This document shows positions 40,673 through 48,517 of a stretch of 64,000 bases of DNA, piece by piece (the stretch's first letter is position 1; the number at the start of each line of letters is the position of its first letter). The position numbers and the translations under genes are program-made. The DNA comes from Acidovorax defluvii (GTDB lineage: Bacteria; Pseudomonadota; Gammaproteobacteria; Burkholderiales; Burkholderiaceae_C): NCBI GenBank assembly GCA_003268905.1, contig QLTU01000008.1, positions 1 through 64,000 on the forward strand. The letters are read 5' to 3'. Under the pieces are notes generated by a model, which was given only the letters and a program-made list of their open reading frames with translations, was not told the origin of the DNA and made no database searches.

Positions 40673-41242
40673 TCAGTAGTCAGGCTGCCAGTCAACCGTG
40701 ATGCGTTTCTCGGGCAGATCCACCTTGTCGACAAATGCCGAGACGAACGGAATCATGCGCTCCAGGGACTTGCCGTCCTGCTCATAGGCTAGCACCAGCA
40801 CCGTCTGCGGGCCGGTGGACATCAGCTCCTGCACCTGGCCGAGCGCCACGCCTTCGCGGTTGACAACCTGAAGACCGATCAAATCGACCCAGTAATACTC
40901 GTCTTGCGTGGTAGCAGGAAAGCTCGAACGGGGCACAAAGATGCGCGCGCCACGCAGCGCCTCTGCGGCATCACGGTCATCAATGCCCTGCGCCCAGGCC
41001 ACCACCGTGTCGGAATGGACCTTGGACTGGCGAATCGGCAACAGCACCGTGCCAGAGAATGTCTTGGCCCCGCGCTCGGAGGGCTGCAAATACCAGCGCT
41101 TCGCCGCAAACAACGCCTCTGCATTGGCACTGTGGGACAACACCTTGAACCAGCCCTTGACGCCCCAGGCGTCGGCAATGCGCCCGACCTCTACAGCATC
41201 GGCAGGGAGTTCGGCGGGTTCGAGCGTCAGGGGTGCGGCCAT
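40673..41242 (-). CDS. rimM: 16S rRNA processing protein RimM
   Basis: The 189-aa assembly factor binds S19 and the 30S head. The N-terminal domain has VEVGRIADAWGVKGWFKV, and the C-terminal PRC barrel has EYYWVDLIGLQVVNREG and MIPFVSAFVDKVDLPEKRITVDW. A strong hairpin lies between rpsP and this gene, so its expression is probably lower than that of S16. Confidence 0.96.
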   Translation of the reverse strand: MAAPLTLEPAELPADAVEVGRIADAWGVKGWFKVLSHSANAEALFAAKRWYLQPSERGAKTFSGTVLLPIRQSKVHSDTVVAWAQGIDDRDAAEALRGARIFVPRSSFPATTQDEYYWVDLIGLQVVNREGVALGQVQELMSTGPQTVLVLAYEQDGKSLERMIPFVSAFVDKVDLPEKRITVDWQPDY

Positions 41243-41253
41243 GGTGTACCTCG

Positions 41254-41310
41254 TGCAAAAAAGAAAAGGGCGGGTTCCGCCGGGCAAGCCAACGGAACCC
41301 GCCCTTTTCG
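41254..41310 (-). terminator. Strong intercistronic hairpin between rpsP and rimM
   Basis: AAAAGGGCGGGTTCCG (41264-41279) and CGGAACCCGCCCTTTT (41293-41308) are perfect 16-bp arms, and the minus strand continues with a T-rich tail. It is a full intrinsic terminator inside the operon. Partial read-through, giving S16 in excess over RimM/TrmD, is the likely effect, as known for this operon in E. coli. Confidence 0.8.
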
Positions 41311-41317
41311 GGGGACT

Positions 41318-41569
41318 TTAAGCAGCCTTCTTGGCGGCTTGCTTGATCAGGCGGTCCACCGTAGGCGAAGACTGGGCGCCCACGCTCTTCCAGTACGTCA
41401 GACGGTCTTGCACGATGCGCAGGCCTTCTTCGTTTTCCTTGGCGGTGGGGTTGTAGAAACCGATGCGCTCGATAAAGCGGCCATCACGGCGCACGCGCTT
41501 GTCGGCAACGACGATGTTGAAGAAAGGACGACCTTTGGAGCCGCCGCGGGAAAGTCGAATGACGACCAT
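41318..41569 (-). CDS. rpsP: Ribosomal protein S16
   Basis: The 83-aa 30S protein reads [41 protein letters not shown] and [27 protein letters not shown] precedes the ATG. First gene of the rpsP-rimM-trmD-rplS operon, followed by a strong hairpin. Confidence 0.98.
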   Translation of the reverse strand: MVVIRLSRGGSKGRPFFNIVVADKRVRRDGRFIERIGFYNPTAKENEEGLRIVQDRLTYWKSVGAQSSPTVDRLIKQAAKKAA

Positions 41570-41694
41570 GATTTATCCTTCGGGTGGTGAACTCCGGCAA
41601 CATTTGCCTTGAGCCACAGTATTTGCAACCACATTCGCAACGCTTGAGACACGCGACATGGCCACCCGGCCAGCGACACGCTGCAAAGCCCGCG

Positions 41695-41723
41695 ATTATA
41701 TCCATTTCCCCCTTTCATGCCCA
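41695..41723 (-). promoter_or_regulatory. Sigma-70 promoter of the rpsP operon
   Basis: On the minus strand TGGGCA and a consensus TATAAT are 17 bases apart. Transcription would begin about 120 bases before rpsP. The -35 overlaps the start codon of the divergent acetyltransferase gene. Confidence 0.6.
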
Positions 41724-42238
41724 ATATTCGTCCCAGCACCGACAGCGATATTCCCGCCATCACTGCCATTTACCAACACCATGTGCTGCACGGCACGGGC
41801 ACATTCGAGATCGATCCACCCACCGAAGCCGACATGGCGACACGCCGCGCGGACGTGCTGGCGCGCGGTCTGCCTTGGCTCGTGGCCGAAAAAGAAGGGC
41901 AGATTCTGGGCTTTGCCTATGCCAACTGGTTCAAGCCACGCCCGGCCTACCGCTTCTCGGCCGAGGACTCGATTTATGTGGCCGACAGCACACGCGGCAT
42001 GGGCGTAGGGCGCAAGCTGCTGGCAGAACTGGCGTTGCAGGCCGAAGCCGCCGGCGTGCGCAAGCTGCTGGCCGTGATTGGCGATTCGGCCAACGCCGGT
42101 TCGATCGGATTGCACCGTGCGCTGGGCTTCACCGACGTGGGCACCCTGCGGTCGATGGGCTGGAAGTTCGGCGCCTGGCGCGACATCGTGCTGATGGAAA
42201 AGACCCTGGGCGCCGGCGATACCACTTCGCCGGAATAA
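41717..42238 (+). CDS. GNAT family N-acetyltransferase (phosphinothricin acetyltransferase-like)
   Basis: The 173-aa protein is of the Pat/Bar subgroup: DIPAITAIYQHHVLHGTGTFEIDPPT, LGFAYANWFKPRPAYRFSAEDSIYV, the acetyl-CoA loop STRGMGVGRKLL, and IGDSANAGSIGLHRALGFTDVG. Such enzymes acetylate phosphinothricin, methionine sulfoximine or related amino acids. The natural substrate here is unknown. Its stop is followed within ten bases by the 83-bp repeat array. Confidence 0.9.
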   Translation: MPNIRPSTDSDIPAITAIYQHHVLHGTGTFEIDPPTEADMATRRADVLARGLPWLVAEKEGQILGFAYANWFKPRPAYRFSAEDSIYVADSTRGMGVGRKLLAELALQAEAAGVRKLLAVIGDSANAGSIGLHRALGFTDVGTLRSMGWKFGAWRDIVLMEKTLGAGDTTSPE

Positions 42239-42245
42239 TCGGGGC

Positions 42246-42993
42246 ATGAAACATTACCCCCACGCTCCCCACTTCGTGTGGTCGCTGCCCCCCCAAGGGG
42301 GCCGCTTTTCATCTTGGGGCGGCCCGGCGATGAAAAATAACCCCCACGCTCCCCACTTCATGTGGTCGCTGCCCCCCAAGGGGGCCGCTTTTCATCTTGG
42401 GGCGGCCCGGCGATGAAACATAACCCCCACGCTCCCCACTTCATGTGGTCGCTGCCCCCCAAGGGGGCCGCTTTTCATCTTGGGGCGGCCCGGCGATGAA
42501 AAATAACCCCCACGCTCCCCACTTCATGTGGTCGCTGCCCCCCAAGGGGGCCGCTTTTCATCTTGGGGCGGCCCGGCGATGAAACATAACCCCCACGCTC
42601 CCCACTTCATGTGGTCGCTGCCCCCCAAGGGGGCCGCTTTTCATCTTGGGGCGGCCCGGCGATGAAAAATAACCCCCACGCTCCCCACTTCATGTGGTCG
42701 CTGCCCCCCAAGGGGGCCGCTTTTCATCTTGGGGCGGCCCGGCGATGAAACATAACCCCCACGCTCCCCACTTCGTGTGGTCGCTGCCCCCCAAGGGGGC
42801 CGCTTTTCATCTTGGGGCGGCCCGGCGATGAAACATAACCCCCACGCTCCCCACTTCGTGTGGTCGCTGCCCCCCGAAGGGGCCGCTTTTCATCTTGGGG
42901 CGGCCCGGCGATGAAACATAACCCCCACGCTCCCCACTTCGTGTGGTCGCTGCCCCCCAAGGGGGCCGCTTTTCATCTTGGGGCGGCCCGACG
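42246..42993. repeat. Nine tandem copies of an 83-bp repeat
   Basis: Unit starts fall at 42246, 42330, 42413, 42496, 42579, 42662, 42745, 42828 and 42911; the first unit is 84 bp (one extra C). Each unit begins ATGAAA(C/A)ATAACCCC and ends CTTGGGGCGGCCCGGCG. Units are almost identical, differing mainly at AAACAT/AAAAAT and TTCATG/TTCGTG, partly in alternation. Each can fold by GGGCCGC with GCGGCCC or CCCCAAG with CTTGGGG. The array fills the whole gap and its period runs directly into the TM2 gene start codon. Frames across it are not genes. Confidence 0.97.
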
Positions 42994-43440
42994 ATGAAAA
43001 ACAAAACCGTGGCGGCCTGGCTCGCCTTTGTGGGCGGGCCTTTGGGCCTGCACCGCTTTTATCTGCATGGCCTCTCCGACATGATCGGCTGGCTGCTGCC
43101 CATTCCCACGGCACTGGGCCTGTACGGCATCCAGCGGGTGCAGGCGCTGGGGCAGGATGATCACTACAGCTGGGTGCTGATCCCGCTGCTCGGGTTCACC
43201 ATCGCAGGCTGTGCGCTGCAAGCCATTCTGTATGGCCTCATGGCCCCCGAGAAATGGAATGACCGCTTCAACCCGGCGGCCGCACCGGACGCACCTGCTG
43301 GCCGCACCCGGTGGGCCACCATTTTCGCCATCGGCCTCGCGCTGATGATCGGCACGACCGTGTTGATGGCCAGTCTGGCGTTCAGCTTTCAGCGCTACTT
43401 TGAATACCAGATCGAGGAAGCACGCAAGATCTCTCAATAA
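42994..43440 (+). CDS. TM2 domain-containing membrane protein
   Basis: The 148-aa protein begins MKNKTVAAWLAFVGGPLGLHRFYLHG, the TM2 signature, followed by two membrane segments and the conserved GxxxxDxFxxP-like region modified here. A second pair of hydrophobic segments (PLLGFTIAGCALQAILYGLM, and IFAIGLALMIGTTVLMASLAF) makes about four helices. The function of the family is unknown. The ATG is in phase with the start of each upstream 83-bp repeat unit, and the ribosome-site region is the unit end (GGGGCGGCCCGACG). Confidence 0.82.
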   Translation: MKNKTVAAWLAFVGGPLGLHRFYLHGLSDMIGWLLPIPTALGLYGIQRVQALGQDDHYSWVLIPLLGFTIAGCALQAILYGLMAPEKWNDRFNPAAAPDAPAGRTRWATIFAIGLALMIGTTVLMASLAFSFQRYFEYQIEEARKISQ

Positions 43441-43445
43441 CGGCT

Positions 43446-43512
43446 GATTTCAAGCAAAAATAGCTGAAAGCGCTTTATTGACAAGCGCCTGCAGCTCTTT
43501 TTTTGATAGCAA
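43446..43512. repeat. Interspersed palindromic repeat copy
   Basis: AAGCGCTTTATTGACAAGCGC is the core, with TTTTTGATAGCAA at the right end. It lies between the convergent TM2 and PiT genes and may serve both as terminator. Confidence 0.65.
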
Positions 43513-43521
43513 ATTGCAGAA

Positions 43522-44532
43522 TCAATACAGCTGCAGACTGACCCAGTAGGCAATGGCCGCAACAAAGGCGCTGGCCGGAATGGTCAGAACCCAGGCCCAG
43601 ATGATGTTGCCCGCCACGCCCCAGCGCACCGCGCTGGCGCGCTGCGTGGAGCCCACGCCGACAATGGCGCCGGTGATGGTGTGCGTAGTGGACACGGGAA
43701 TCCCCATCGCGGTGGCCAGGAACAGCGTCAGTGCCCCGCCCGTTTCCGCGCAGAAACCGCCCACGGGCTTGAGCTTGGTAATTTTCTGCCCCATCGTTTT
43801 CACGATGCGCCAGCCACCGAACATCGTGCCCAAACCGATGGCCAGGTAACAGCTCACGATGGTCCAGGTGGGCGGGGAGGCATCCGCGGTCGACGCATAA
43901 CCCGTGGCGATCAGCAGCAGCCAGATGATGCCGATGGTCTTTTGGGCATCGTTACCACCGTGCCCGAGGCTATAGGCTCCGGCCGATACCAGTTGCAGGC
44001 GGCGAAACCACTTGTCCACCCTGCTGGGGCGTGCGCGCCTGAACATCCATGACACCGCAACCATCATCAGCGAGCCCAGCAAAAAGCCCAGCAATGGCGA
44101 CACAAAAATGAAGGCCACCGTCTTGAGGATGCCGGTGGACACCAGCGAGCCGGCACCCGCCTTGGCGATCACGGCACCCACGATGCCGCCAATCAGCGCG
44201 TGCGAGGAGCTGCTGGGAATTCCGTAGTACCAGGTGATCACGTTCCAGGTGATCGCCCCCACCAGCGCGCCAAACACCACATGGGTGTCCACCACGCCCG
44301 GCTGGACAATGCCTTTGCCCACCGTGGCCGCCACGCTCAGGTGAAAGACAAAAATGGCCACCACGTTGAAGAACGCGGCAAACAGGACGGCCTGGGCAGG
44401 TTTGAGCACGCCGGTGGACACCACCGTGGCGATCGAATTGGCGGCGTCGTGAAACCCGTTCATGAAATCGAACAGGAGCGCCAAGACAACGAGCAGAACC
44501 ACAACCCACAGGGCTGCTTGTACGGTTTCCAT
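43522..44532 (-). CDS. pit: Low-affinity inorganic phosphate transporter, PiT family
   Basis: The 336-aa inner-membrane phosphate symporter has about ten helices. The duplicated PiT signatures are FDFMNGFHDAANSIATVV near the N terminus and SLGHGGNDAQKTIGII in the second half, with ITWYYGIPSSSSHALIGG and MGIPVSTTHTITGAIVG. It follows the DUF47 gene by 18 bases; that pairing and the Pho box upstream mark a phosphate-uptake operon. Confidence 0.95.
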   Translation of the reverse strand: METVQAALWVVVLLVVLALLFDFMNGFHDAANSIATVVSTGVLKPAQAVLFAAFFNVVAIFVFHLSVAATVGKGIVQPGVVDTHVVFGALVGAITWNVITWYYGIPSSSSHALIGGIVGAVIAKAGAGSLVSTGILKTVAFIFVSPLLGFLLGSLMMVAVSWMFRRARPSRVDKWFRRLQLVSAGAYSLGHGGNDAQKTIGIIWLLLIATGYASTADASPPTWTIVSCYLAIGLGTMFGGWRIVKTMGQKITKLKPVGGFCAETGGALTLFLATAMGIPVSTTHTITGAIVGVGSTQRASAVRWGVAGNIIWAWVLTIPASAFVAAIAYWVSLQLY

Positions 44533-44550
44533 GTTGATCCGCCCGGTTGG

Positions 44551-45198
44551 TCAGGAGTTTTCGAGGACGATGCCCTCGATGCAGTTGGCCACGTCCTCGC
44601 ACTTGTCGGTGATGGTCTCCAGCAGCTCGTAAATGGCCTTGAGCTTGATGACCTCGCGCACATCGGGCTCTTCTCGAAACAGCTTGCTCATGGCGCTGCG
44701 CATCACGCGGTCGGCGTCGCTTTCGAGGCGGTCGATTTCTTCACAGGTCTTGAGCGCGGCTTCCGCCACGGCCGGGTCCGCAATCTTGCCCAGCAGCCTC
44801 ACGGCGTCGCGCAGACGCTCGCAGCATTTCAGGCTCAGATCGGTCAGGCGCGTGATCTCCTCGGTCATGTGGTGCACGTCGTACAGCGCCATGGTCTCGG
44901 CCGAATCCTGGATCAGGTCGGCCACATCGTCCATGGTGTTGATGAGCGAGTGGATCTGCTCACGGTCGATCGGCGTGATGAACGTCTTGTGGATCAGCCG
45001 GTTGACATCCTGGGTGACGCGGTCGGCAGCGCGCTCTGCGTTGTCCACGTCCTGGTTGTACTTGTCGCGCAGGTGGGGATCACTGTAGTTGGCCACCAGC
45101 TGCGAAAAGGCCCGGGCGGCCTCGACGATGCGGTCCGCATGCTGGTTGAACATTTCGAAAAAATTGCCTTCGCGCGGCAATAGCTTGCCAAACAGCAT
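44551..45198 (-). CDS. DUF47 (PhoU-like) family protein
   Basis: The 215-aa all-helical PhoU-like protein has the DUF47 pattern: LPREGNFFEMFNQHADRIVEAA, DVDNAERAADRVTQDV (the E/DxxxD metal cluster), IDREQIHSLINTMDDVADLIQDSAETM and LKAIYELLETITDKCEDVANCIEGIVLENS. It is thought to modulate the PiT transporter encoded next. AGGAG lies before the ATG. Confidence 0.93.
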   Translation of the reverse strand: MLFGKLLPREGNFFEMFNQHADRIVEAARAFSQLVANYSDPHLRDKYNQDVDNAERAADRVTQDVNRLIHKTFITPIDREQIHSLINTMDDVADLIQDSAETMALYDVHHMTEEITRLTDLSLKCCERLRDAVRLLGKIADPAVAEAALKTCEEIDRLESDADRVMRSAMSKLFREEPDVREVIKLKAIYELLETITDKCEDVANCIEGIVLENS

Positions 45199-45248
45199 GG
45201 GAGCTCCTAGGACGGATCGGAATAAAAATGGCCACTTACCATCCGTTC

Positions 45249-45277
45249 ATGACGGAAGAGTGACCAATTTGTGACAT
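45249..45277 (-). promoter_or_regulatory. Pho box (PhoB binding site) of the DUF47-pit operon
   Basis: On the minus strand ATGTCAC, TGGTCAC and CCGTCAT are each separated by 4 bases (AAAT, TCTT), giving three 11-bp PhoB repeats. The first two match the 18-bp E. coli consensus at 14 positions. The site lies 51 bases before the DUF47 start. Confidence 0.75.
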
Positions 45278-45346
45278 TTAAGAATGCGCGAAGTTTAACC
45301 GCCCGCCAATTCACGCCCGGCGCAGACGCTGCGCGCCACACCAAAA

Positions 45347-45709
45347 TCACCCGCTGCGGAAGATGAAATACACCGCACCCAGCATGCACAGGCCCGCCCA
45401 CAGGTAGTCCCATTTCAGGGGCTGGTCGAGATAAAACACCGCAAAAGGCACAAAAACCGACAGCGTGATGACTTCTTGCAAGATCTTGAGCTGCCCCACA
45501 TTGAACTGCGTGTAGCCGATGCGGTTAGCAGGCACCTGCAGCAGATACTCGAACAGCGCAATGCCCCAACTGACCACTGCCGCCATGTACCAGGGCGATG
45601 TGGCCATGTTCTTCAGGTGGCCATACCAGGCAAAGGTCATGAAGACATTGCCGGCCACCAGCAACATCACGGTTTGCAGACCAACGGGAAGCGATTGCAG
45701 ATAGTTCAT
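45347..45709 (-). CDS. DUF486 family membrane protein
   Basis: The 120-aa protein has four hydrophobic helices. LLVAGNVFMTFAWYGHLKN is the family start, and FNVGQLKILQEVITLSVFVPFAVFYL and YLWAGLCMLGAVYFIFR are the later signature. It resembles one half of small EamA/DMT transporters. Substrate unknown. Two starts are possible, ATG 45709 and ATG 45718; neither has a good ribosome site. A repeat copy lies immediately upstream. Confidence 0.85.
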   Translation of the reverse strand: MNYLQSLPVGLQTVMLLVAGNVFMTFAWYGHLKNMATSPWYMAAVVSWGIALFEYLLQVPANRIGYTQFNVGQLKILQEVITLSVFVPFAVFYLDQPLKWDYLWAGLCMLGAVYFIFRSG

Positions 45710-45737
45710 GGACACCATGCCATAGAGCGATAAAAAC

Positions 45738-45802
45738 AAAATACAAGCCAAATACGGCTCTAGCCCTTATTGAATAAGCGCAAATAGCTATAAATAATGT
45801 AG
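45738..45802. repeat. Interspersed palindromic repeat copy
   Basis: AAGCCAAATACGGCTCTAGC, then CCTTATTGAATAAGCGCAAA, ends in TAGCTATAAATAATG. It lies between the DUF486 gene and the liv operon terminator. Confidence 0.65.
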
Positions 45803-45825
45803 CATTTTATATCCACCAGGCGGTC

Positions 45826-45860
45826 ACAAAAAAAGGCACTGCCGCCACGGCAGTGCCTTT
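45826..45860 (-). terminator. Terminator of the livHMGF operon
   Basis: AAAGGCACTGCC pairs with GGCAGTGCCTTT around CGCCAC-like loop bases; on the minus strand a run of T follows. It starts about 30 bases after the livF stop. Confidence 0.88.
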
Positions 45861-45891
45861 CGAAGAGTGCCAGCGCCCAAGGGCGCCGCGT

Positions 45892-46620
45892 TCACTCGCC
45901 CAGGTAGGCGGCGCGCACGCGCGGGTCGCTCAGTAGTTCCTGGCCGGGGCCGGTCATGGTAATCAGACCCGACTCCATCACGTAGCCGCGGTCGGCAATG
46001 GCCAGTGCGCGGCTGGCATTTTGCTCGACCAGCACGATGGTCACACCCAGGGCATACACGTCGCGCACCACCTCAAAGATCTTGTCCACCATGATGGGCG
46101 ACAGGCCCATGGAGGGCTCGTCGAGCAGCAGCACCTTGGGCTGGCTCATCAGCGCGCGGCCCATGGCAAGCATCTGCTGCTCGCCACCCGACATGGTGCC
46201 GGCCAGCTGGTCCTTGCGCTCGCGCAGGCGCGGGAAGATGGTGAACATCTTCTCGATGTCGGCAGCAATGCCCGCCTTGTCGTTGCGAATGTAGGCGCCC
46301 ATCTGCAGGTTCTCGGTGATGGTCATGCGCGCAAACACGCCGCGGCCTTCCGGCACCATCACCAGGCCCTTTTTCACCAGGTCCCACGCGCCCTTGCCCT
46401 TGATGCTTTCGCCCAGGTACTCGATGTCGCCATCGTTGATGGGCAGCGTGCCGGTGATGGCCTTCATGGTGGTGGTCTTGCCGGCACCGTTGGAGCCGAT
46501 CAGCGACACCAGCTCGCCTTCGCGCACTTCAAAGTCCACGCCCTTGACGGCCTGGATACCGCCGTAGGCCACTTTCAGGCCCTTGACCTGCAGCAGTACC
46601 TTGTTGGATTTTTCGGCCAT
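45892..46620 (-). CDS. livF: Branched-chain amino acid ABC transporter, ATPase LivF
   Basis: The 242-aa ATPase has Walker A GSNGAGKTTT, signature MSGGEQQML, Walker B VLLLDEPSMGL and the LivF-specific GLVMVPEGRGVF and PRLRERKDQLAG. It pairs with LivG on the cytoplasmic face. It is the last gene of the operon, two bases after livG. Confidence 0.95.
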   Translation of the reverse strand: MAEKSNKVLLQVKGLKVAYGGIQAVKGVDFEVREGELVSLIGSNGAGKTTTMKAITGTLPINDGDIEYLGESIKGKGAWDLVKKGLVMVPEGRGVFARMTITENLQMGAYIRNDKAGIAADIEKMFTIFPRLRERKDQLAGTMSGGEQQMLAMGRALMSQPKVLLLDEPSMGLSPIMVDKIFEVVRDVYALGVTIVLVEQNASRALAIADRGYVMESGLITMTGPGQELLSDPRVRAAYLGE

Positions 46621-46622
46621 TC

Positions 46623-47405
46623 TCAGTGTCCTCCGGTGCCCAGATAGGCCTCAATCACTTTTTCGTTCTTCTGTACGGTGGCGGGCGTGCCTTCGGCGAT
46701 CTGTTTGCCATAGTCGAGCACGGTCACGCGGTCGCACAGGCCCATCACCAGCTTCACGTCATGCTCGATCAGCAAGATGGTGCGGTTGTCGTTGCGAATG
46801 CGGTCAATCAGCTCGCGCAGCTGCACCTTCTCGGTGGCATTCATCCCGGCAGCGGGCTCGTCCAGTGCGATCAGCTGGGGATCGGTGGCGAGCGCCCGGG
46901 CAATCTCCAGGCGGCGCTGGTCGCCATACGACAGCGTGCGCGCCTTGTAGTCGGCAAACTTGCCAATTCCCACGTAGTCGAGCAGCTCCTGCGCGCGCTT
47001 GGCAATCGCCGCCTCTTCCGCCTTGAAGCCCTTGGTGCGCAACACGGCACCCAGCAGGCCTGATTTGGTGCGGATGTGGCGGCCCACCATCACGTTTTCC
47101 AGCGCAGTCATCTCGGCAAACAGGCGGATGTTCTGAAAAGTGCGGGCAATGCCGGCCTTGGCCACTTCGTGCACGGCCGTGGGCTCGTAGGGCTTGCCGG
47201 CCAGCTCGAAGGTGCCGCTGTCGGGCGTGTAAAGGCCGGTGATCACGTTGAAAAACGTGGTCTTGCCAGCGCCGTTGGGGCCAATCAGGCCATACACCTG
47301 ACCGCGTTCAATCGTGATGCCCACATCGGAGAGGGCTTGCAGGCCACCGAAGCGCTTGGAAATGCCTGCAACCTTGAGCACCACATCGTTGGATTTTTCT
47401 GCCAT
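46623..47405 (-). CDS. livG: Branched-chain amino acid ABC transporter, ATPase LivG
   Basis: The 260-aa ATPase has GPNGAGKTTFFNVITGLY, GIARTFQNIRLF (typical of LivG), LSYGDQRRLEIARAL, LIALDEPAAGMN and the long C-terminal segment LIEHDVKLVMGLCDRVTVLDYG. It begins with the same MAEKSN as LivF, so the two genes share their first codons and the preceding spacing. Confidence 0.95.
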   Translation of the reverse strand: MAEKSNDVVLKVAGISKRFGGLQALSDVGITIERGQVYGLIGPNGAGKTTFFNVITGLYTPDSGTFELAGKPYEPTAVHEVAKAGIARTFQNIRLFAEMTALENVMVGRHIRTKSGLLGAVLRTKGFKAEEAAIAKRAQELLDYVGIGKFADYKARTLSYGDQRRLEIARALATDPQLIALDEPAAGMNATEKVQLRELIDRIRNDNRTILLIEHDVKLVMGLCDRVTVLDYGKQIAEGTPATVQKNEKVIEAYLGTGGH

Positions 47406-47427
47406 GTTCTAACTTTCTGCGGTGCGT

Positions 47428-48504
47428 TCAGGTCTTCTGCGTGAGGCTCTTGCCATGGTCGGGCGCCGGCCACAGACCACGGGGACGCAACAGCATGATG
47501 ATGATCATGGCCAGGGCGATGAGCAGCTGGCGCAGGATGGCAGAGTCAATGCGCCCGTCGGTCATGGCCTGCAGCGGGCCGGCCACATAGCGCAGCACCT
47601 CGGGCAGGGCCGACAGCAGCACGGCGCCCAGAATCACGCCAGGAATGTGGCCAATGCCGCCCAGCACCACCATGGCGACGATCATGACCGACTCCATCAG
47701 GCTGAAGGATTCGGGCGAGACAAAGCCCTGGAACGCACCGAACATGGCACCCGACACGCCGCCAAACGAAGCGCCCATGCCAAAGGCCAGCAGCTTCATG
47801 TTGCGGGTGTTGATGCCCATGGCCTTGGCGGCGATTTCGTCTTCGCGGATGGCCATCCAGGCGCGGCCGATGCGCGAATCCTGCAGGCGATAGCAGATCA
47901 CCACGCTGACGACCACCAGCACCAGGAACAGGTAGTAATAGAGCGTGACGGAATTGATGTCAAAGCCAAACAGCTCCAGCCGCTTGCCCAGATCGAGCCC
48001 GAAGATCTTGACCGAGTCGATCTGGCCCATGCCCTTGGGGCCGTTGGTCAGGTTGACGGGGTGATCAAGGTTGTTCAGGAAGATGCGGATGATTTCGCCA
48101 AAACCCAGGGTGACGATGGCCAGGTAATCGCCGCGCAGCTTGAGCGTCGGAGCCCCCAGCACCGCCCCGAAGATCGCGGCCACCAGCGCTGCCAGCGGTA
48201 TCACCAGCCACAGCGAGGTGTGCAGCCCGTTGGGGAACATGGCGGCAAACGCCGCAAAGTTGTCCGCCAGGTGCGGGGATGCCATCAGGGCAAACAGGTA
48301 GGCGCCCACGGCATAAAACGCCACATAGCCCAGGTCGAGCAGGCCGGCATAGCCGACCACGATGTTCAGGCCCAGGGCCAGCATCACATAGAGCAGCGCC
48401 AGGTCGGCAATGCGCACCCAGGCGTTGCCGAAATACTGCAGGATGAGGGGGAGGACCAGGAGGGCAATGGCGCCCAGGATCCAGTTGAGTTTGGTGTTCT
48501 TCAT
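47428..48504 (-). CDS. livM: Branched-chain amino acid ABC transporter, permease LivM
   Basis: The 358-aa permease has ~9-10 helices. ALGLNIVVGYAGLLDLGYVAFYAVGAYLFAL, LRGDYLAIVTLGFGEIIRI and the EAA-like loop GRAWMAIREDEIAAKAMGINTRNMKLLAFGMGASFGGVSGAMF are diagnostic. It is coupled to LivH (13 bases between the livH stop and this start) and LivG. Confidence 0.95.
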   Translation of the reverse strand: MKNTKLNWILGAIALLVLPLILQYFGNAWVRIADLALLYVMLALGLNIVVGYAGLLDLGYVAFYAVGAYLFALMASPHLADNFAAFAAMFPNGLHTSLWLVIPLAALVAAIFGAVLGAPTLKLRGDYLAIVTLGFGEIIRIFLNNLDHPVNLTNGPKGMGQIDSVKIFGLDLGKRLELFGFDINSVTLYYYLFLVLVVVSVVICYRLQDSRIGRAWMAIREDEIAAKAMGINTRNMKLLAFGMGASFGGVSGAMFGAFQGFVSPESFSLMESVMIVAMVVLGGIGHIPGVILGAVLLSALPEVLRYVAGPLQAMTDGRIDSAILRQLLIALAMIIIMLLRPRGLWPAPDHGKSLTQKT

Positions 48505-48517
48505 GGTCTGCGGCTCC

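Noticed and set aside
42724-43114. Repeated peptide frames ending MFHRRAAPR on the minus strand of the 83-bp array
   Set aside because: The unit length is not a multiple of three, each frame stops quickly, and the pattern follows from the DNA repeat.
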